Assembly: GCA_903824575.1 (NCBI GenBank)
Contig: CAIJXJ010000141.1
Location: forward strand, 1 to 35,691
Length of the DNA stretch: 35,691 nt
DNA from: an uncultured Methylobacillus sp.
Lineage (GTDB): Bacteria; Pseudomonadota; Gammaproteobacteria; Burkholderiales; Methylophilaceae
Direction of reading: 5' to 3'
Positions 8,714 through 18,359 of the stretch are shown here, piece after piece. The notes below the pieces were generated by a model. The model made no database searches, was not told the origin of the DNA, and saw only the letters and a list, made by a program, of their open reading frames with translations. A program made the translations under genes and the position numbers. Position 1 is the stretch's first letter; the number at the start of each line of letters is the position of its first letter.

Positions 8714-10405
8714 TCAGATGCGACCATATTGCTTGGCGGCCGCGATCATGGCCTTAATGTTTTCCTCCGGAATGCCATAAGGCATCACCACCGTGCCGAA
8801 GAATAGTTTTTTTCCAACATTCAGGCCATTCTGAACGATGCGCTTCACCTCGGCGCGGACCTCGTCAGGCGTCCAGTCCAGAAGTTTTATATCGTTGATG
8901 ACGCCAGCACATAAGGCGCGGTTGTTGATGATGTGCATGGATTCAGTGATGTCATCCATCGGGCCAGGATAGAAGGTGCTAATCCCAATCTCGCGTATCA
9001 CCTCATCGGCCACAGAATTAACTCGCGCACCACCCACGTAATAAACCACACCATCCAGTCCGCCCGGTTCAAGGTCGCGCTTGATCCACTTAAGTGAGAG
9101 TTCCTTAAATAATTTCATCGGGATGATTTCAGTTGAACCATAGGGATCCGCGTACACCAATACGTCAGCACCCGCCTTGCGGTAGGCTGCGATTTCCTTA
9201 TGAAAGAAATCGGAGCATTTTTCCAGCAGCATGTCGCGCACCGCCGGATCGCCTATCATCAGGAGCTCCATCCATTTTTCCATGCTCATCAGGAGGGCAG
9301 GTAACGACATTGAGGCAGTAAGATAGGCGCAGATGGGTACCTTGCCACCCACTTCGCGTTTCAGGATTGTCAGGCATTTCGCCGTCTCGGCGAAGGCAGG
9401 ATGCGTGCTGATATCGTCAGGCACCTGTAGCTTGGCGATATCATCATAAGATTTAATGATGTAATCCTCTACGTTGGGTGGACCATCCTTAGCAAACCGG
9501 ATTTTCTCACAACCGAATAGTTCGGCCTCCTTGCCAACATAAAACAGGCTCCAGACGTTGTCGTGTCCGAATTTTTCTAGCATTTTGAGCTGCGCCAACG
9601 CGACGTTTTCACCGTTGGAAAAATACTCCTCGATCGACATGCCCAACTCGCGCGCCCCTTGATCCAGCAAATTGCAGAATACAGGGATATGGTCGAGTAT
9701 CTCACCGTTGGAGGCCGCTACCAGTCGATCTATGCTGGTGATGGTGTTAACTTCTGCGATGGCATCCATGATAACTTTCAATGCAGACACTCCATTTTCG
9801 GCCCAAGCATCCGCCTGCACCATTTTGTACAGTTCAGGATCGTAGCGGTATGGCGCACCTCCGACTACCAGCTTGATTTTCTTTTCCAGGCCGCGTTCTT
9901 TTAGTATTTTTCGTACCTTGAGAGCGCCATTCTCGCCGCGTGCGGTATGCACCATCATCGCTGACACACCAATGACCTGAGCGCCCCGCGCCACAGCTTC
10001 ATCGACGAATTTCTCCGCCGCGACATTAACGCCGAGATCAGTCACTTCTATCATCTGCGCCTTGAGGCAACCGATGACAATACGTTTCCCCAGAGTGTGC
10101 AGATCGCCGGCTGCGGTACCAATGACGACCTTGCCAACGATTTCAGGTGGCATCTTGAACAGAACTAGCATTTTCTCGGTGACATCTGCAGCGATTTGTG
10201 ACGTCATGAAATGCTGTGCCAAATTGGTGTCGAACCCTTCATTCAGAGCCTTGATCATCATGTCCATGCCGGGGATCACCACCTTGAACACAATATCCTC
10301 AGGACTGATGCCTTGATCGATCGCCTCGGACACGATCTGAAGTGCTTTTACCCGATCCGTGTCCAGCACGGCTTGATTGTAGTTCCTGATAATTTCATCC
10401 AACAT
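8714..10405 (-). CDS. Corrinoid-binding protein fused to UroD-fold methyltransferase-like domain
   Basis: A 563-residue cytoplasmic fusion. Residues 1-90 form the helical cap and 90-215 the B12-binding domain of the MtbC/MtaC corrinoid-protein type, with the base-off signature D101-x-H103-x-x-G106 (DLHTLG; His103 would be the lower cobalt ligand) and a later GGAPY loop. Residues about 218-563 resemble the uroporphyrinogen-decarboxylase fold used by MtaA/MtbA/CmuA methyltransferases. The order is the reverse of CmuA, where the methyltransferase part comes first. Where MtaA/MtbA have the zinc-binding H-x-C I read YYVGG (about 455-459), and the late zinc Cys is also missing (MPYGIP region, about 543-548), so it is probably not a standard zinc-thiol methyltransferase. 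AGGAAC precedes the ATG. The upstream gene encodes the matching reactivase. The methyl donor and acceptor cannot be told from sequence. Confidence 0.88.
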   Translation of the reverse strand: MLDEIIRNYNQAVLDTDRVKALQIVSEAIDQGISPEDIVFKVVIPGMDMMIKALNEGFDTNLAQHFMTSQIAADVTEKMLVLFKMPPEIVGKVVIGTAAGDLHTLGKRIVIGCLKAQMIEVTDLGVNVAAEKFVDEAVARGAQVIGVSAMMVHTARGENGALKVRKILKERGLEKKIKLVVGGAPYRYDPELYKMVQADAWAENGVSALKVIMDAIAEVNTITSIDRLVAASNGEILDHIPVFCNLLDQGARELGMSIEEYFSNGENVALAQLKMLEKFGHDNVWSLFYVGKEAELFGCEKIRFAKDGPPNVEDYIIKSYDDIAKLQVPDDISTHPAFAETAKCLTILKREVGGKVPICAYLTASMSLPALLMSMEKWMELLMIGDPAVRDMLLEKCSDFFHKEIAAYRKAGADVLVYADPYGSTEIIPMKLFKELSLKWIKRDLEPGGLDGVVYYVGGARVNSVADEVIREIGISTFYPGPMDDITESMHIINNRALCAGVINDIKLLDWTPDEVRAEVKRIVQNGLNVGKKLFFGTVVMPYGIPEENIKAMIAAAKQYGRI

Positions 10406-10465
10406 GGCTTGAGTTCCTGTGATTCGCCTAATTTAAACTTTACACCTATAAGCCAATGGTCTTTC

Positions 10466-12061
10466 TTATTTCGGCATGGTTTTGAGATAAAGATTTTCAA
10501 CAAACAATGTTTCAAAGCCGACGACCTCACCAAGGTTATAGATATTGCACATTGCCAGGATCGAATCCAAGTCATATTGGCCTGTAGGTGATAGCAATAG
10601 TGCTTCGCACCCGGCTAATGCGGTATTTCCCTCTAGAACTACCGCCTCACGTGGAACCGGCGGCAGTAAACCGATCTCCATCGCACTGTCGATGTTAAGC
10701 AAGCGGCCGAAAGCACCGCAGGTGTAGACTTGTTGCAGCTCGCTCGGTGAGATCCCGGCCTGTTGGCACAGCCAGCATACGCCAGCGCCAATTGCCGCCT
10801 TAGCGCGCTGAAGCACATCAATGTCACTACGTTTCAAAATGATGGGACGTGTACCTGCGTAGAGTTCAAATCCTGCGCTTTGACGATCATGGAAGCGACC
10901 CACTTGGTCTATCCGACCATTGCGTAGCAACCATGCCACAGCATCAACCAACCCTGAACCACACAAGCCAAATGGCTTGACATCTCCCAACACATGGATT
11001 TTGAATTCATCCGCCCCATCCTGTTCTACGCGATAAATGGCGCCCACCTCACCCGGCATGCCACAACTTATACCACAGCCCTCAAACGCCGGTCCTCCAG
11101 CCGTGGATGTCACATGCAGCTTATGACCGTCCCATAAAACCATTTCTGAATTTGTACCAAAGTCGATCAATAATGAACCTGCAGGCCGTTCCGTCAAGCG
11201 CGTGGAAATCACACCTGCTAGTAGGTCAGAGCCGACAAACCCGCCAGGTGTCGTGACAAAGAAAATATGGGTATCGTCTCCCAATTGCCATGACTTGCGC
11301 AGAAAAGTGGTGTCTTGTGGTTGGCAATCGATGCGCATTGTCCAGTTTTCAGGTTGCAGCAACAGCGAGCTATTAATACCAGCGAGTAAACTGAGCATCG
11401 CGGTGTTACCAACAATCAGCACCTCGCCGACATCGTACAGATCGAGTTTAGCCTCTGCTGCAATAGTAACCAGACACTCGCCGATGGCTCTCTCCACCAG
11501 TTCGCCTATCTCCCGAGCGGTCTCTATGGAGCGTGCTGCCTCCATCAGTCGCGTCAGCACATCTGCACCGTAACTCCCTTGCGGGTTGAGGCAGGCCTCA
11601 CCGGCGATACGCCTTACCGTGAATAAATCCCATAGTGTAAGCCGGATATGCGTAGTACCAAGATCAATCGCGACACCATAACGTAGCCCGCTAAGCCGTG
11701 GCATGAATAAGCTTGCCCCTGTGCCAAATTCATCTTCCCGCAGGGTGCGCCAAGCCATCTGCGCCGTAGGCAGTTCGATTGAAACATGTAAATCTATTTC
11801 CGGCTTCAGTTGACATGATAGACGCACGCCTTCACTCAACTGCTGGGCTGAGAGTCGTGCGCGCTCTCCTGATGTGAATGGAATATCAGCGCTTTCATCA
11901 ACTCGTACCTGACATTGTCCGCATACAGCATTGCCGCCACAGGCCGAACGTACGTTGATGCCGTGGCCAATTAAAATATCGCGCAAGCTAACGCCAAGCT
12001 GAAATGTGAGCAAGTGTTCCTTGCCGGAAGTTAATACGGTGATTTTGTTTAAGGCGGACAT
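10466..12061 (-). CDS. Reductive activator of corrinoid protein (2Fe-2S plus ASKHA, RamA/RACo type)
   Basis: Corrinoid methyltransferases are inactivated when Co(I) oxidises to Co(II); this family returns it to Co(I) using an electron and ATP hydrolysis. The N-terminus is a plant-type 2Fe-2S ferredoxin domain with Cys41, Cys47, Cys50 and Cys83 (C-x5-C-x2-C, then a distant C). After a linker (about 90-125) comes the ASKHA/DUF4445 ATPase with AIDLGTTHIRLTLWD, LIVGNTAM, LIDFGTNSEMVLWD, GPAFEG and LCGSGLVDAVAWLL. The length of 531 residues is a little under the usual RACo size. It is the first gene of the cluster, 60 bp before the corrinoid fusion, which is almost certainly its client. No clear Shine-Dalgarno precedes the ATG. 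Family confidence is high; the exact partner is inferred from position. Confidence 0.92.
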   Translation of the reverse strand: MSALNKITVLTSGKEHLLTFQLGVSLRDILIGHGINVRSACGGNAVCGQCQVRVDESADIPFTSGERARLSAQQLSEGVRLSCQLKPEIDLHVSIELPTAQMAWRTLREDEFGTGASLFMPRLSGLRYGVAIDLGTTHIRLTLWDLFTVRRIAGEACLNPQGSYGADVLTRLMEAARSIETAREIGELVERAIGECLVTIAAEAKLDLYDVGEVLIVGNTAMLSLLAGINSSLLLQPENWTMRIDCQPQDTTFLRKSWQLGDDTHIFFVTTPGGFVGSDLLAGVISTRLTERPAGSLLIDFGTNSEMVLWDGHKLHVTSTAGGPAFEGCGISCGMPGEVGAIYRVEQDGADEFKIHVLGDVKPFGLCGSGLVDAVAWLLRNGRIDQVGRFHDRQSAGFELYAGTRPIILKRSDIDVLQRAKAAIGAGVCWLCQQAGISPSELQQVYTCGAFGRLLNIDSAMEIGLLPPVPREAVVLEGNTALAGCEALLLSPTGQYDLDSILAMCNIYNLGEVVGFETLFVENLYLKTMPK

Positions 12062-12211
12062 GGTGTGTTGCTGACGATATCTATGCTTCCGAAATTTAAT
12101 TTAATACATTCAGTTGGATAGCATGTTGCAGCAGTGTTGTCTGCTTTCCCGTATTTTTGAGAAGTCGGGTCTTGAAAACTCCAATTTTATCGGTTTGGAA
12201 TATACAAAATA

Positions 12212-12240
12212 TTTATATCCGAATATTGATATGGGATCAA
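12212..12240 (-). promoter_or_regulatory. Sigma70-type promoter candidate for the corrinoid operon
   Basis: On the minus strand TTGATC (-35, four of six consensus bases) is followed after exactly 17 bp by TATAAA (-10, five of six). The predicted start near 12205 leaves a leader of about 145 nt before the reactivase ATG. No experiment supports it. Confidence 0.5.
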
Positions 12241-12400
12241 GATAATTTCTAATGTAAGCACCTGATTCACAATGCCGTTGAATTGATTTCGGATGCGAGG
12301 GGGGGGGCAGCAATGCGGAAGTAGTAGATGCCGTGGCGGGAGACGGCAAGATGTGAGGGCAGTAGCACGGTTTGCACCATTCTGCCCCACTTGTTGTGTC

Positions 12401-12430
12401 ACAAAGCCTCTCCGACAGGAGAGATTTTGT
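12401..12430 (-). terminator. Terminator-like hairpin after tRNA-Ser
   Basis: On the minus strand CTCTCC and GGAGAG pair around a 4-nt loop, extended after a two-base mismatch by ACAAA/TTTGT. It starts 30 nt after the tRNA 3' end. The T-rich tail is short (TTTGT), so termination may be partial. Confidence 0.55.
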
Positions 12431-12459
12431 TGTTTATAATCATATGCCTATGATAACTT

Positions 12460-12553
12460 TGGCGGAGAGCGAGGGATTCGAACCCTCGATACAGATTTAA
12501 GCCCGTATGCTTCCTTAGCAGGGAAGTGCCTTCGACCACTCGGCCAGCTCTCC
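12460..12553 (-). tRNA. tRNA-Ser(GCU)
   Basis: A complete class II tRNA of 94 nt including an encoded CCA. The acceptor stem GGAGAGC pairs with GCTCTCC; the anticodon stem CTTCC/GGAAG encloses the loop CTGCTAA, giving anticodon GCU for AGC/AGU codons. The long variable arm is typical of tRNA-Ser, and the T-arm GAGGG-TTCGAAT-CCCTC is perfect. The same tRNA lies near alaS/csrA in E. coli, so this is a conserved neighbourhood. Confidence 0.97.
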
Positions 12554-12565
12554 GGAAGGGACGAA

Positions 12566-12594
12566 AGAATAACCGGTATAAGGATTGGAGTCAA
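12566..12594 (-). promoter_or_regulatory. Promoter of tRNA-Ser
   Basis: On the minus strand TTGACT (-35, five of six) and TATTCT (-10, four of six) are separated by 17 bp. The predicted start is about 6 nt before the mature tRNA 5' end, as expected for a tRNA gene. Confidence 0.65.
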
Positions 12595-12669
12595 TCCGAT
12601 GATGGTTTAGTAACGAAAAATTCATGCAATAAAAGTGCTTCTGTCCATTGGTTGTCCACCGAAGGCATC

Positions 12670-12750
12670 ATGGCATCGATCAGAAATAGGAATGGAAAGT
12701 TGCAGGCACGGGTTAAACTTGATGGCGTCGAAACCTCAAGGCCTGCCTGA
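12670..12750 (+). pseudogene. Possible tyrosine-integrase N-terminal remnant
   Basis: From the ATG at 12670 the frame encodes 26 residues, MASIRNRNGKLQARVKLDG followed by VETSRPA and a TGA. The first part closely resembles the opening of many phage and island integrases (MASIRKRxGKWQARV), whose N-terminal arm domain starts this way. No core-binding or catalytic domain follows in any frame, and lysC ends only 34 bp further on. The remnant lies 117 bp from tRNA-Ser, a usual integrase target. It may be a trace of a decayed island, or a short chance match. Confidence 0.45.
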
Positions 12751-12783
12751 ACAAGAAGAATCCATAGTCAATTAATCTTAGCT

Positions 12784-14010
12784 TCAACCGTTTTCCAGTT
12801 CGTATGCCTTATGCAGTACGCGAACAGCCAATTCCAGGTATTTTTCGTCGATCACAACGGAAATCTTGATCTCGGATGTGGAGATCATCTGGATGTTGAT
12901 GCCTTCTTCGGCCAGGGTACGGAACATCTGACTGGCGATGCCGACATGCGAGCGCATGCCGACGCCGACAATTGCGACCTTGGCAATCTTGTCGTCACCG
13001 ATGATCTCGCGTGCGCCGATGTGGGCCTGTACCTTGTCCTTGAGCAAGGCCATGGCGCGTCCCAGTTCATTCTTGTGCACGGTGAAGGTGAAATCAGTGG
13101 TGCCGTCGGCGCCGACGTTCTGGATGATCATGTCAACGTCGATATTAGCGTCAGCGATGGGGCCGAGGATCTGATAGGCGATGCCGGGACGATCCGGTAC
13201 GCCCAGTACGGTAATCTTGGCTTCGTCGCGATTAAAGGCGATGCCGGAAATGATGGGTTGTTCCATGTTGTCTTCTTCCTCAAACGTAATCAGTGTGCCG
13301 TCTCCTTCTTCCTCGAAACTGGAAAGAACACGTAATTTGACCTTGTACTTGCCGGCAAATTCGACTGAACGGGTCTGCAATACCTTGGAGCCCTGGCTCG
13401 CAAGCTCCAGCATCTCTTCAAAGGTGATTGATTTCAGACGGCGAGCCTCCGGGACCACGCGTGGGTCGGTCGTGTAGACGCCGTCCACGTCGGTGTAGAT
13501 CTGGCATTCATCAGCATGCAGCGCAGCCGCCATGGCGACGCCAGTGGTATCTGACCCGCCCCGGCCCAGTGTCGTGATGTTGCCGCGTTCATCCACGCCC
13601 TGAAAGCCCGCCACTACAATCACGTAGCCTGCTTCCAAGTCAGCGCGGATGTTGGTCTCGTCGATGCTGAGGATACGTGCCTTGGTGTGGGCGTCATCAG
13701 TCAGAATTCGTACCTGGCTGCCGGTATAGCTTCTGGCGCGCACGCCGAGATCCATCAGCGCCATCGCGGTGAGGGCGATGGTGACCTGCTCGCCGGTGGA
13801 CACCATCTGGTCGAGTTCGCGCAGATCGGGTTCCGGCATGATCTCCTTTGCCAGTCCGATCAGTCGGTTAGTCTCTCCCGACATGGCAGAAACCACCACC
13901 ACGACTTGGTGCCCAAGTGCCTTGTAACGTGCCACCCTACGCGCTACGCTGCGGATTCGATCAGGCGAGCCGACAGAGGTGCCGCCATATTTTTGTACGA
14001 TTAATGCCAT
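12784..14010 (-). CDS. lysC: Aspartate kinase
   Basis: Phosphorylates aspartate in the first step toward lysine, methionine, threonine and diaminopimelate for the cell wall. The 408 residues show the amino-acid-kinase domain with KYGGTSVG at 7-14, the GRGGSDTTG substrate/ATP loop near 150 and [12 protein letters not shown], then two C-terminal ACT domains (from about 265) for feedback control by end products. An internal start for a separate small regulatory subunit is known in some family members, but I did not identify one here. AAGGA lies about 7 nt before the ATG. The gene is 18 bp behind alaS on the same strand and is probably cotranscribed with it. Length and motifs are normal. Confidence 0.97.
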   Translation of the reverse strand: MALIVQKYGGTSVGSPDRIRSVARRVARYKALGHQVVVVVSAMSGETNRLIGLAKEIMPEPDLRELDQMVSTGEQVTIALTAMALMDLGVRARSYTGSQVRILTDDAHTKARILSIDETNIRADLEAGYVIVVAGFQGVDERGNITTLGRGGSDTTGVAMAAALHADECQIYTDVDGVYTTDPRVVPEARRLKSITFEEMLELASQGSKVLQTRSVEFAGKYKVKLRVLSSFEEEGDGTLITFEEEDNMEQPIISGIAFNRDEAKITVLGVPDRPGIAYQILGPIADANIDVDMIIQNVGADGTTDFTFTVHKNELGRAMALLKDKVQAHIGAREIIGDDKIAKVAIVGVGMRSHVGIASQMFRTLAEEGINIQMISTSEIKISVVIDEKYLELAVRVLHKAYELENG

Positions 14011-14028
14011 TTAAAAATCCTTAAAACA

Positions 14029-16653
14029 CTAATTCAGTTTTTCCTTTACCCAGCTCTCCACGCTCGCCAGGGCTTGCTGTAGCTTGGTGGCATCGGTGCC
14101 ACCAGCCATCGCCATGTCTGGTCTGCCACCGCCCTTGCCGCCAACCTGCAGGGCGACGAAGTTGACTAGTTCACCAGCTTTCAGTTTTGCGATGAGGTCA
14201 GAGGTGACGCCAGCGGCCAGGCTTACTTTGCCGTCGGTGCTTGAGGCCAGCACGATGACGGCGGATTTCAGCTTGTCCTTCAACTTGTCCATGGTCTCGC
14301 GTAGCGCATTGGCATCGGCGCCTTCGAGTGTTGCAGACAGCACCCTGATGCCATTGATGTCCACCGCTTGCGTCGCCAGATCATCTCCCTGGTTTGCGGC
14401 CATCCTGGATTTGAGTCTTGCCAATTCCTTTTCCAGCGCGCGAATGTCTTCTTGCAGATGGGTCACTTTAGATGGCAATTCCGTGATGGGTGCCTTGAGT
14501 TCCGTGGCGAGTTGCGACAGCAGCGCCTGTTGCGACTGTACCAGGTGCAATGCAGCGGTGCCGGTGGTGGCCTCGATGCGGCGTACGCCAGCCGCCACGC
14601 CGGACTCACTCAGGATATTGAACAGGCCGATATCGCCGGTACGGCAGACATGGGTGCCACCGCATAGTTCACGCGAGGATCCGATGTCCAGTACCCGTAC
14701 TTCATCGCCGTATTTCTCACCGAACAGCATCATGGCACCGGTCTTTTGTGCGTCCTCGATGTTCATGACGCGGGCTTGGGTTGCTGCGTTTTGAAGAATT
14801 TCGGCGTTGACGATTGTTTCAACTTGACGGATTTCATCATTGCTCATCGGCGTGTTGTGCACGAAGTCGAAGCGCGTCTTGTCGGTATCGACCAAGGACC
14901 CCTTCTGTTGCACATGGGCACCCAGGACTTCGCTCAAGGCCTTGTGCATCAGGTGGGTGGCGGAATGGTTGCGGGCAGTGGCAGCGCGGGCAGATACACT
15001 GACACGTGCGCTGAGGGCATCATTGACTGACAGTTTCCCGGTCTTGACTACGCCATGGTGACCGAATACGCTGGCCTGGATCTTCTGCGTGTCCTCCACC
15101 GCGAAGATGGCGTTTTCCGCTCGCAGTTCACCGCTGTCGCCGATCTGACCGCCGGATTCGGCATAGAACGGGGTGTCATTCAGTACCACTACGCCAAGCT
15201 CTCCCTCATGCAGTTCACTGACCGCCGCGCCATCTTTGTACAAGGCTAGCACGCGAGCGCTGGTTTCAAGCTGTTCATAACCGTGGAAGTTAGTAGCCTC
15301 GCCAGCATATTCCAGGTTGGTTGCCATCTTGAACTTGCCAGCGGCACGCGCCTGATTTTTTTGTCTGGCCATGGCGCTGTTGAAGGCGGTGGCATCGACC
15401 GTGACTGCGCGTTCGCGACAGACATCCGCCGTGAGGTCCAGAGGGAAGCCATAGGTGTCGTGCAGCTTGAAGGCGGTCTCGCCATTGAAGTGGGTGATGC
15501 CGGTCTTTGCCATCTCGGCCAGGTCGGACTCCAAAATAGCCATGCCGTGCTCAATGGTCTCGAAGAATCGCATCTCTTCCTGACGCAGTATCTCCATGAT
15601 GCGTTTTTCACCTAGCTTGAGCTCGGGATAGGCATCACCCATCTCAGCCACCAGATCCGGCACCATGTTATAGAAGAAGGCAGCGCGAGCGCCCAGTTTG
15701 TAGCCATGGCGGATGGCGCGTCGAATAATGCGGCGTAGCACGTAGCCTCGGCCTTCGTTGCCTGGGATCACGCCATCGGCGATGAGGAAGGCGCAGGCGC
15801 GTATATGGTCAGCCAGCACTTTCAGCGAAGGGCTGGTGAGATCTTCGCAATGCGTCTCGCGGCTGGCGGCCGCAATTAGCGATTGAAACAGGTCGATTTC
15901 GTAATTGGCATGTACGCCTTGCAGCACGGCGGATATGCGCTCCAGCCCCATGCCAGTGTCGACGGAGGGCTTGGGCAGCGGGTGCATGACCCCGGCTTCA
16001 TCGCGGTTGAACTGCATGAAGACGTTGTTCCAGATTTCAATGAAACGGTCGCCGTCTTCATCAGGACTGCCGGGAGGGCCGCCGGGGATGTGCGCCCCAT
16101 GGTCATAGAAGATTTCGGTACAGGGTCCGCAGGGCCCGGTGTCGCCCATCATCCAAAAGTTGTCGGAGGAGTAGCGTGTCCCTTTGTTGTCGCCGATGCG
16201 GATGACTCGCTCAGGCGCGACACCCATCTCGCGGGTCCAGATGTCGTAGGCCTCGTCATCTTCGGCATAGACCGTCACCAGCAGGCGGTCCTTCGGCAGC
16301 TTGAACACGATGGTGAGCAGTTCCCAGGCGTAGCCAATGGCATCGCGTTTGAAGTAGTCACCAAAGCTGAAGTTTCCAAGCATCTCGAAGAAGGTATGGT
16401 GGCGCGCGGTGTAGCCGACGTTTTCCAGGTCGTTGTGCTTGCCACCGGCACGCACGCATTTTTGGCTGGTGGTGGCGCGGGTGTAGGGGCGCTGGTCGAA
16501 TCCCAGGAATACGTCCTTGAACTGATTCATGCCGGCGTTGGTGAATAGCAGGGTGGGGTCGCCGGCCGGCACCAGGGAACTGGAAGCCACGATGGTGTGG
16601 CCTTTGGAGGCGAAGTAATCGAGGAAGGTCTGTCTTATCTGTTTGCTGTTCAT
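14029..16653 (-). CDS. alaS: Alanine--tRNA ligase
   Basis: Charges tRNA-Ala and edits mischarged Ser/Gly. I chose the ATG at 16653 ([10 protein letters not shown]) rather than an upstream in-frame start at 16695, because the family begins at this motif and the longer form would reach into the repeat upstream. The resulting 874 residues match the usual size. The class II catalytic core shows [30 protein letters not shown] and GMGLERI; the editing domain has the zinc ligands HSATH and CGGTH; the C-terminal domain ends with the glycine-rich [17 protein letters not shown]. It lies between recX and lysC, an order shared with other proteobacteria. Nothing suggests damage. Confidence 0.98.
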   Translation of the reverse strand: MNSKQIRQTFLDYFASKGHTIVASSSLVPAGDPTLLFTNAGMNQFKDVFLGFDQRPYTRATTSQKCVRAGGKHNDLENVGYTARHHTFFEMLGNFSFGDYFKRDAIGYAWELLTIVFKLPKDRLLVTVYAEDDEAYDIWTREMGVAPERVIRIGDNKGTRYSSDNFWMMGDTGPCGPCTEIFYDHGAHIPGGPPGSPDEDGDRFIEIWNNVFMQFNRDEAGVMHPLPKPSVDTGMGLERISAVLQGVHANYEIDLFQSLIAAASRETHCEDLTSPSLKVLADHIRACAFLIADGVIPGNEGRGYVLRRIIRRAIRHGYKLGARAAFFYNMVPDLVAEMGDAYPELKLGEKRIMEILRQEEMRFFETIEHGMAILESDLAEMAKTGITHFNGETAFKLHDTYGFPLDLTADVCRERAVTVDATAFNSAMARQKNQARAAGKFKMATNLEYAGEATNFHGYEQLETSARVLALYKDGAAVSELHEGELGVVVLNDTPFYAESGGQIGDSGELRAENAIFAVEDTQKIQASVFGHHGVVKTGKLSVNDALSARVSVSARAATARNHSATHLMHKALSEVLGAHVQQKGSLVDTDKTRFDFVHNTPMSNDEIRQVETIVNAEILQNAATQARVMNIEDAQKTGAMMLFGEKYGDEVRVLDIGSSRELCGGTHVCRTGDIGLFNILSESGVAAGVRRIEATTGTAALHLVQSQQALLSQLATELKAPITELPSKVTHLQEDIRALEKELARLKSRMAANQGDDLATQAVDINGIRVLSATLEGADANALRETMDKLKDKLKSAVIVLASSTDGKVSLAAGVTSDLIAKLKAGELVNFVALQVGGKGGGRPDMAMAGGTDATKLQQALASVESWVKEKLN

Positions 16654-16667
16654 CTGTGTTTCTAATA

Positions 16668-16838
16668 TAGCGCACCACAAGGGTACTTGTTCCACGGCGC
16701 AGGCGGCCTCGCCTGCAGTTTTTGTATTGCAATGCAGGCGAGGCCGCCTGCGCTACGATGCAATAAGCATGATCTTGGCCATTTATGGCCTTAGATGCTG
16801 CTTACGATGTTGCATCGAGTACTCTTAGGGGTGCGCTA
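16668..16838. repeat. Palindromic dispersed element, copy 1 (MITE/REP-like)
   Basis: A 171-bp non-coding block between recX and alaS. Its ends form an imperfect inverted repeat: TAGCGCACCACAAGGGTAC at 16668-16686 against the sequence at 16819-16838. Inside, a perfect 21-bp inverted repeat (16697-16717 and 16733-16753) encloses a 15-nt loop, and a 14-bp hairpin GGCCAT-TT-ATGGCC follows at 16778-16791. The stretch 16761-16803 matches 34760-34802 at 40 of 43 bases. The block carries no coding capacity, so it is mobile-element-like but non-autonomous. It also lies upstream of alaS and may influence its expression. Confidence 0.8.
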
Positions 16839-16848
16839 CCAGAGCCAG

Positions 16849-17278
16849 TTATTCGTCTTCCGGTTCGCCGCGTAACACGGCTTTGATCGTATCCGTATCA
16901 AATCCACGGCTTTGCAGAAATCTGGCCTGTTTCGCCCATTCTTCGCGGCCTTTTGCGACTGTTCCAAATTTCTTTCGCCACAGATTTCCGGCGCGCTCTT
17001 TTTCATCTACCCTGAGTGCGACAATCGCTGAATCGATCAGTTCTTCGGCTACACCGTGGTTGCGCAATTCATGAGCCACCTTCAGGCTGCCAAACTTTGC
17101 CTGTCTGGCGTGAATCATCTGCTCCACATAGCGCGACTCCGATAGCCAACCGCGCGTCTGAAAATCATCCAGCAAGGCGTTCAGATCTTCATCCACCACA
17201 TAGGCTTTCAGCTTTTTCTGAAGTTCCTGTCTTGAGTATTCACGCCGGCTGAGGTAGCCCAACGCACGTTCTCTCAAA

Positions 17279-17298
<20 letters not shown>
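16849..17298 (-). CDS. recX: Regulatory protein RecX
   Basis: Binds RecA filaments and restrains RecA activity. The ATG at 17298 ([20 protein letters not shown]) is chosen over an upstream in-frame start at 17343: it begins where the family does and gives a 149-residue protein, the usual length. The three-helix repeats are visible from [16 protein letters not shown] onward, including [14 protein letters not shown] and [18 protein letters not shown]. The gene overlaps the 3' end of recA by 20 bp, indicating cotranscription and probably translational coupling, a common arrangement that keeps RecX low relative to RecA. Confidence 0.93.
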
Positions 17299-18313
<1,015 letters not shown>

Positions 18314-18359
18314 TTGTGATCCTTAGTCTTTCGAACCTGCCATTAAGCCGGTAATTATT

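Larger units (their letters stand above)
12062..12459. other. Intergenic region between corrinoid operon and tRNA-Ser
   Basis: These 398 bp carry no gene that I can support. They hold a promoter candidate for the corrinoid operon, a run of nine G at 12299-12307, and the hairpin behind tRNA-Ser. The part at 12180-12245 is clearly AT-rich. I looked for a cobalamin-riboswitch core in the leader of the reactivase gene and did not see one. Confidence 0.7.

Noticed and set aside
12116-12129. GG-N10-GC spacing resembling a sigma54 promoter
   Set aside because: It faces away from the corrinoid operon, lacks the flanking consensus (TGGCAC, TTGCA only partly) and no gene lies ahead of it.
12299-12307. 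Run of nine G as a phase-variation tract
   Set aside because: It is in non-coding sequence, far from the -10/-35 spacer found, so slippage has no evident target; it could be a sequencing artefact.
12110-12402. Two short minus-strand open frames between the corrinoid operon and tRNA-Ser
   Set aside because: Low-complexity translations with no start-site signal, overlapping the promoter and terminator features.
15883-16548. A 221-codon open frame on the plus strand inside alaS
   Set aside because: It is antisense to the strongly conserved alanyl-tRNA synthetase core and its translation resembles no family.
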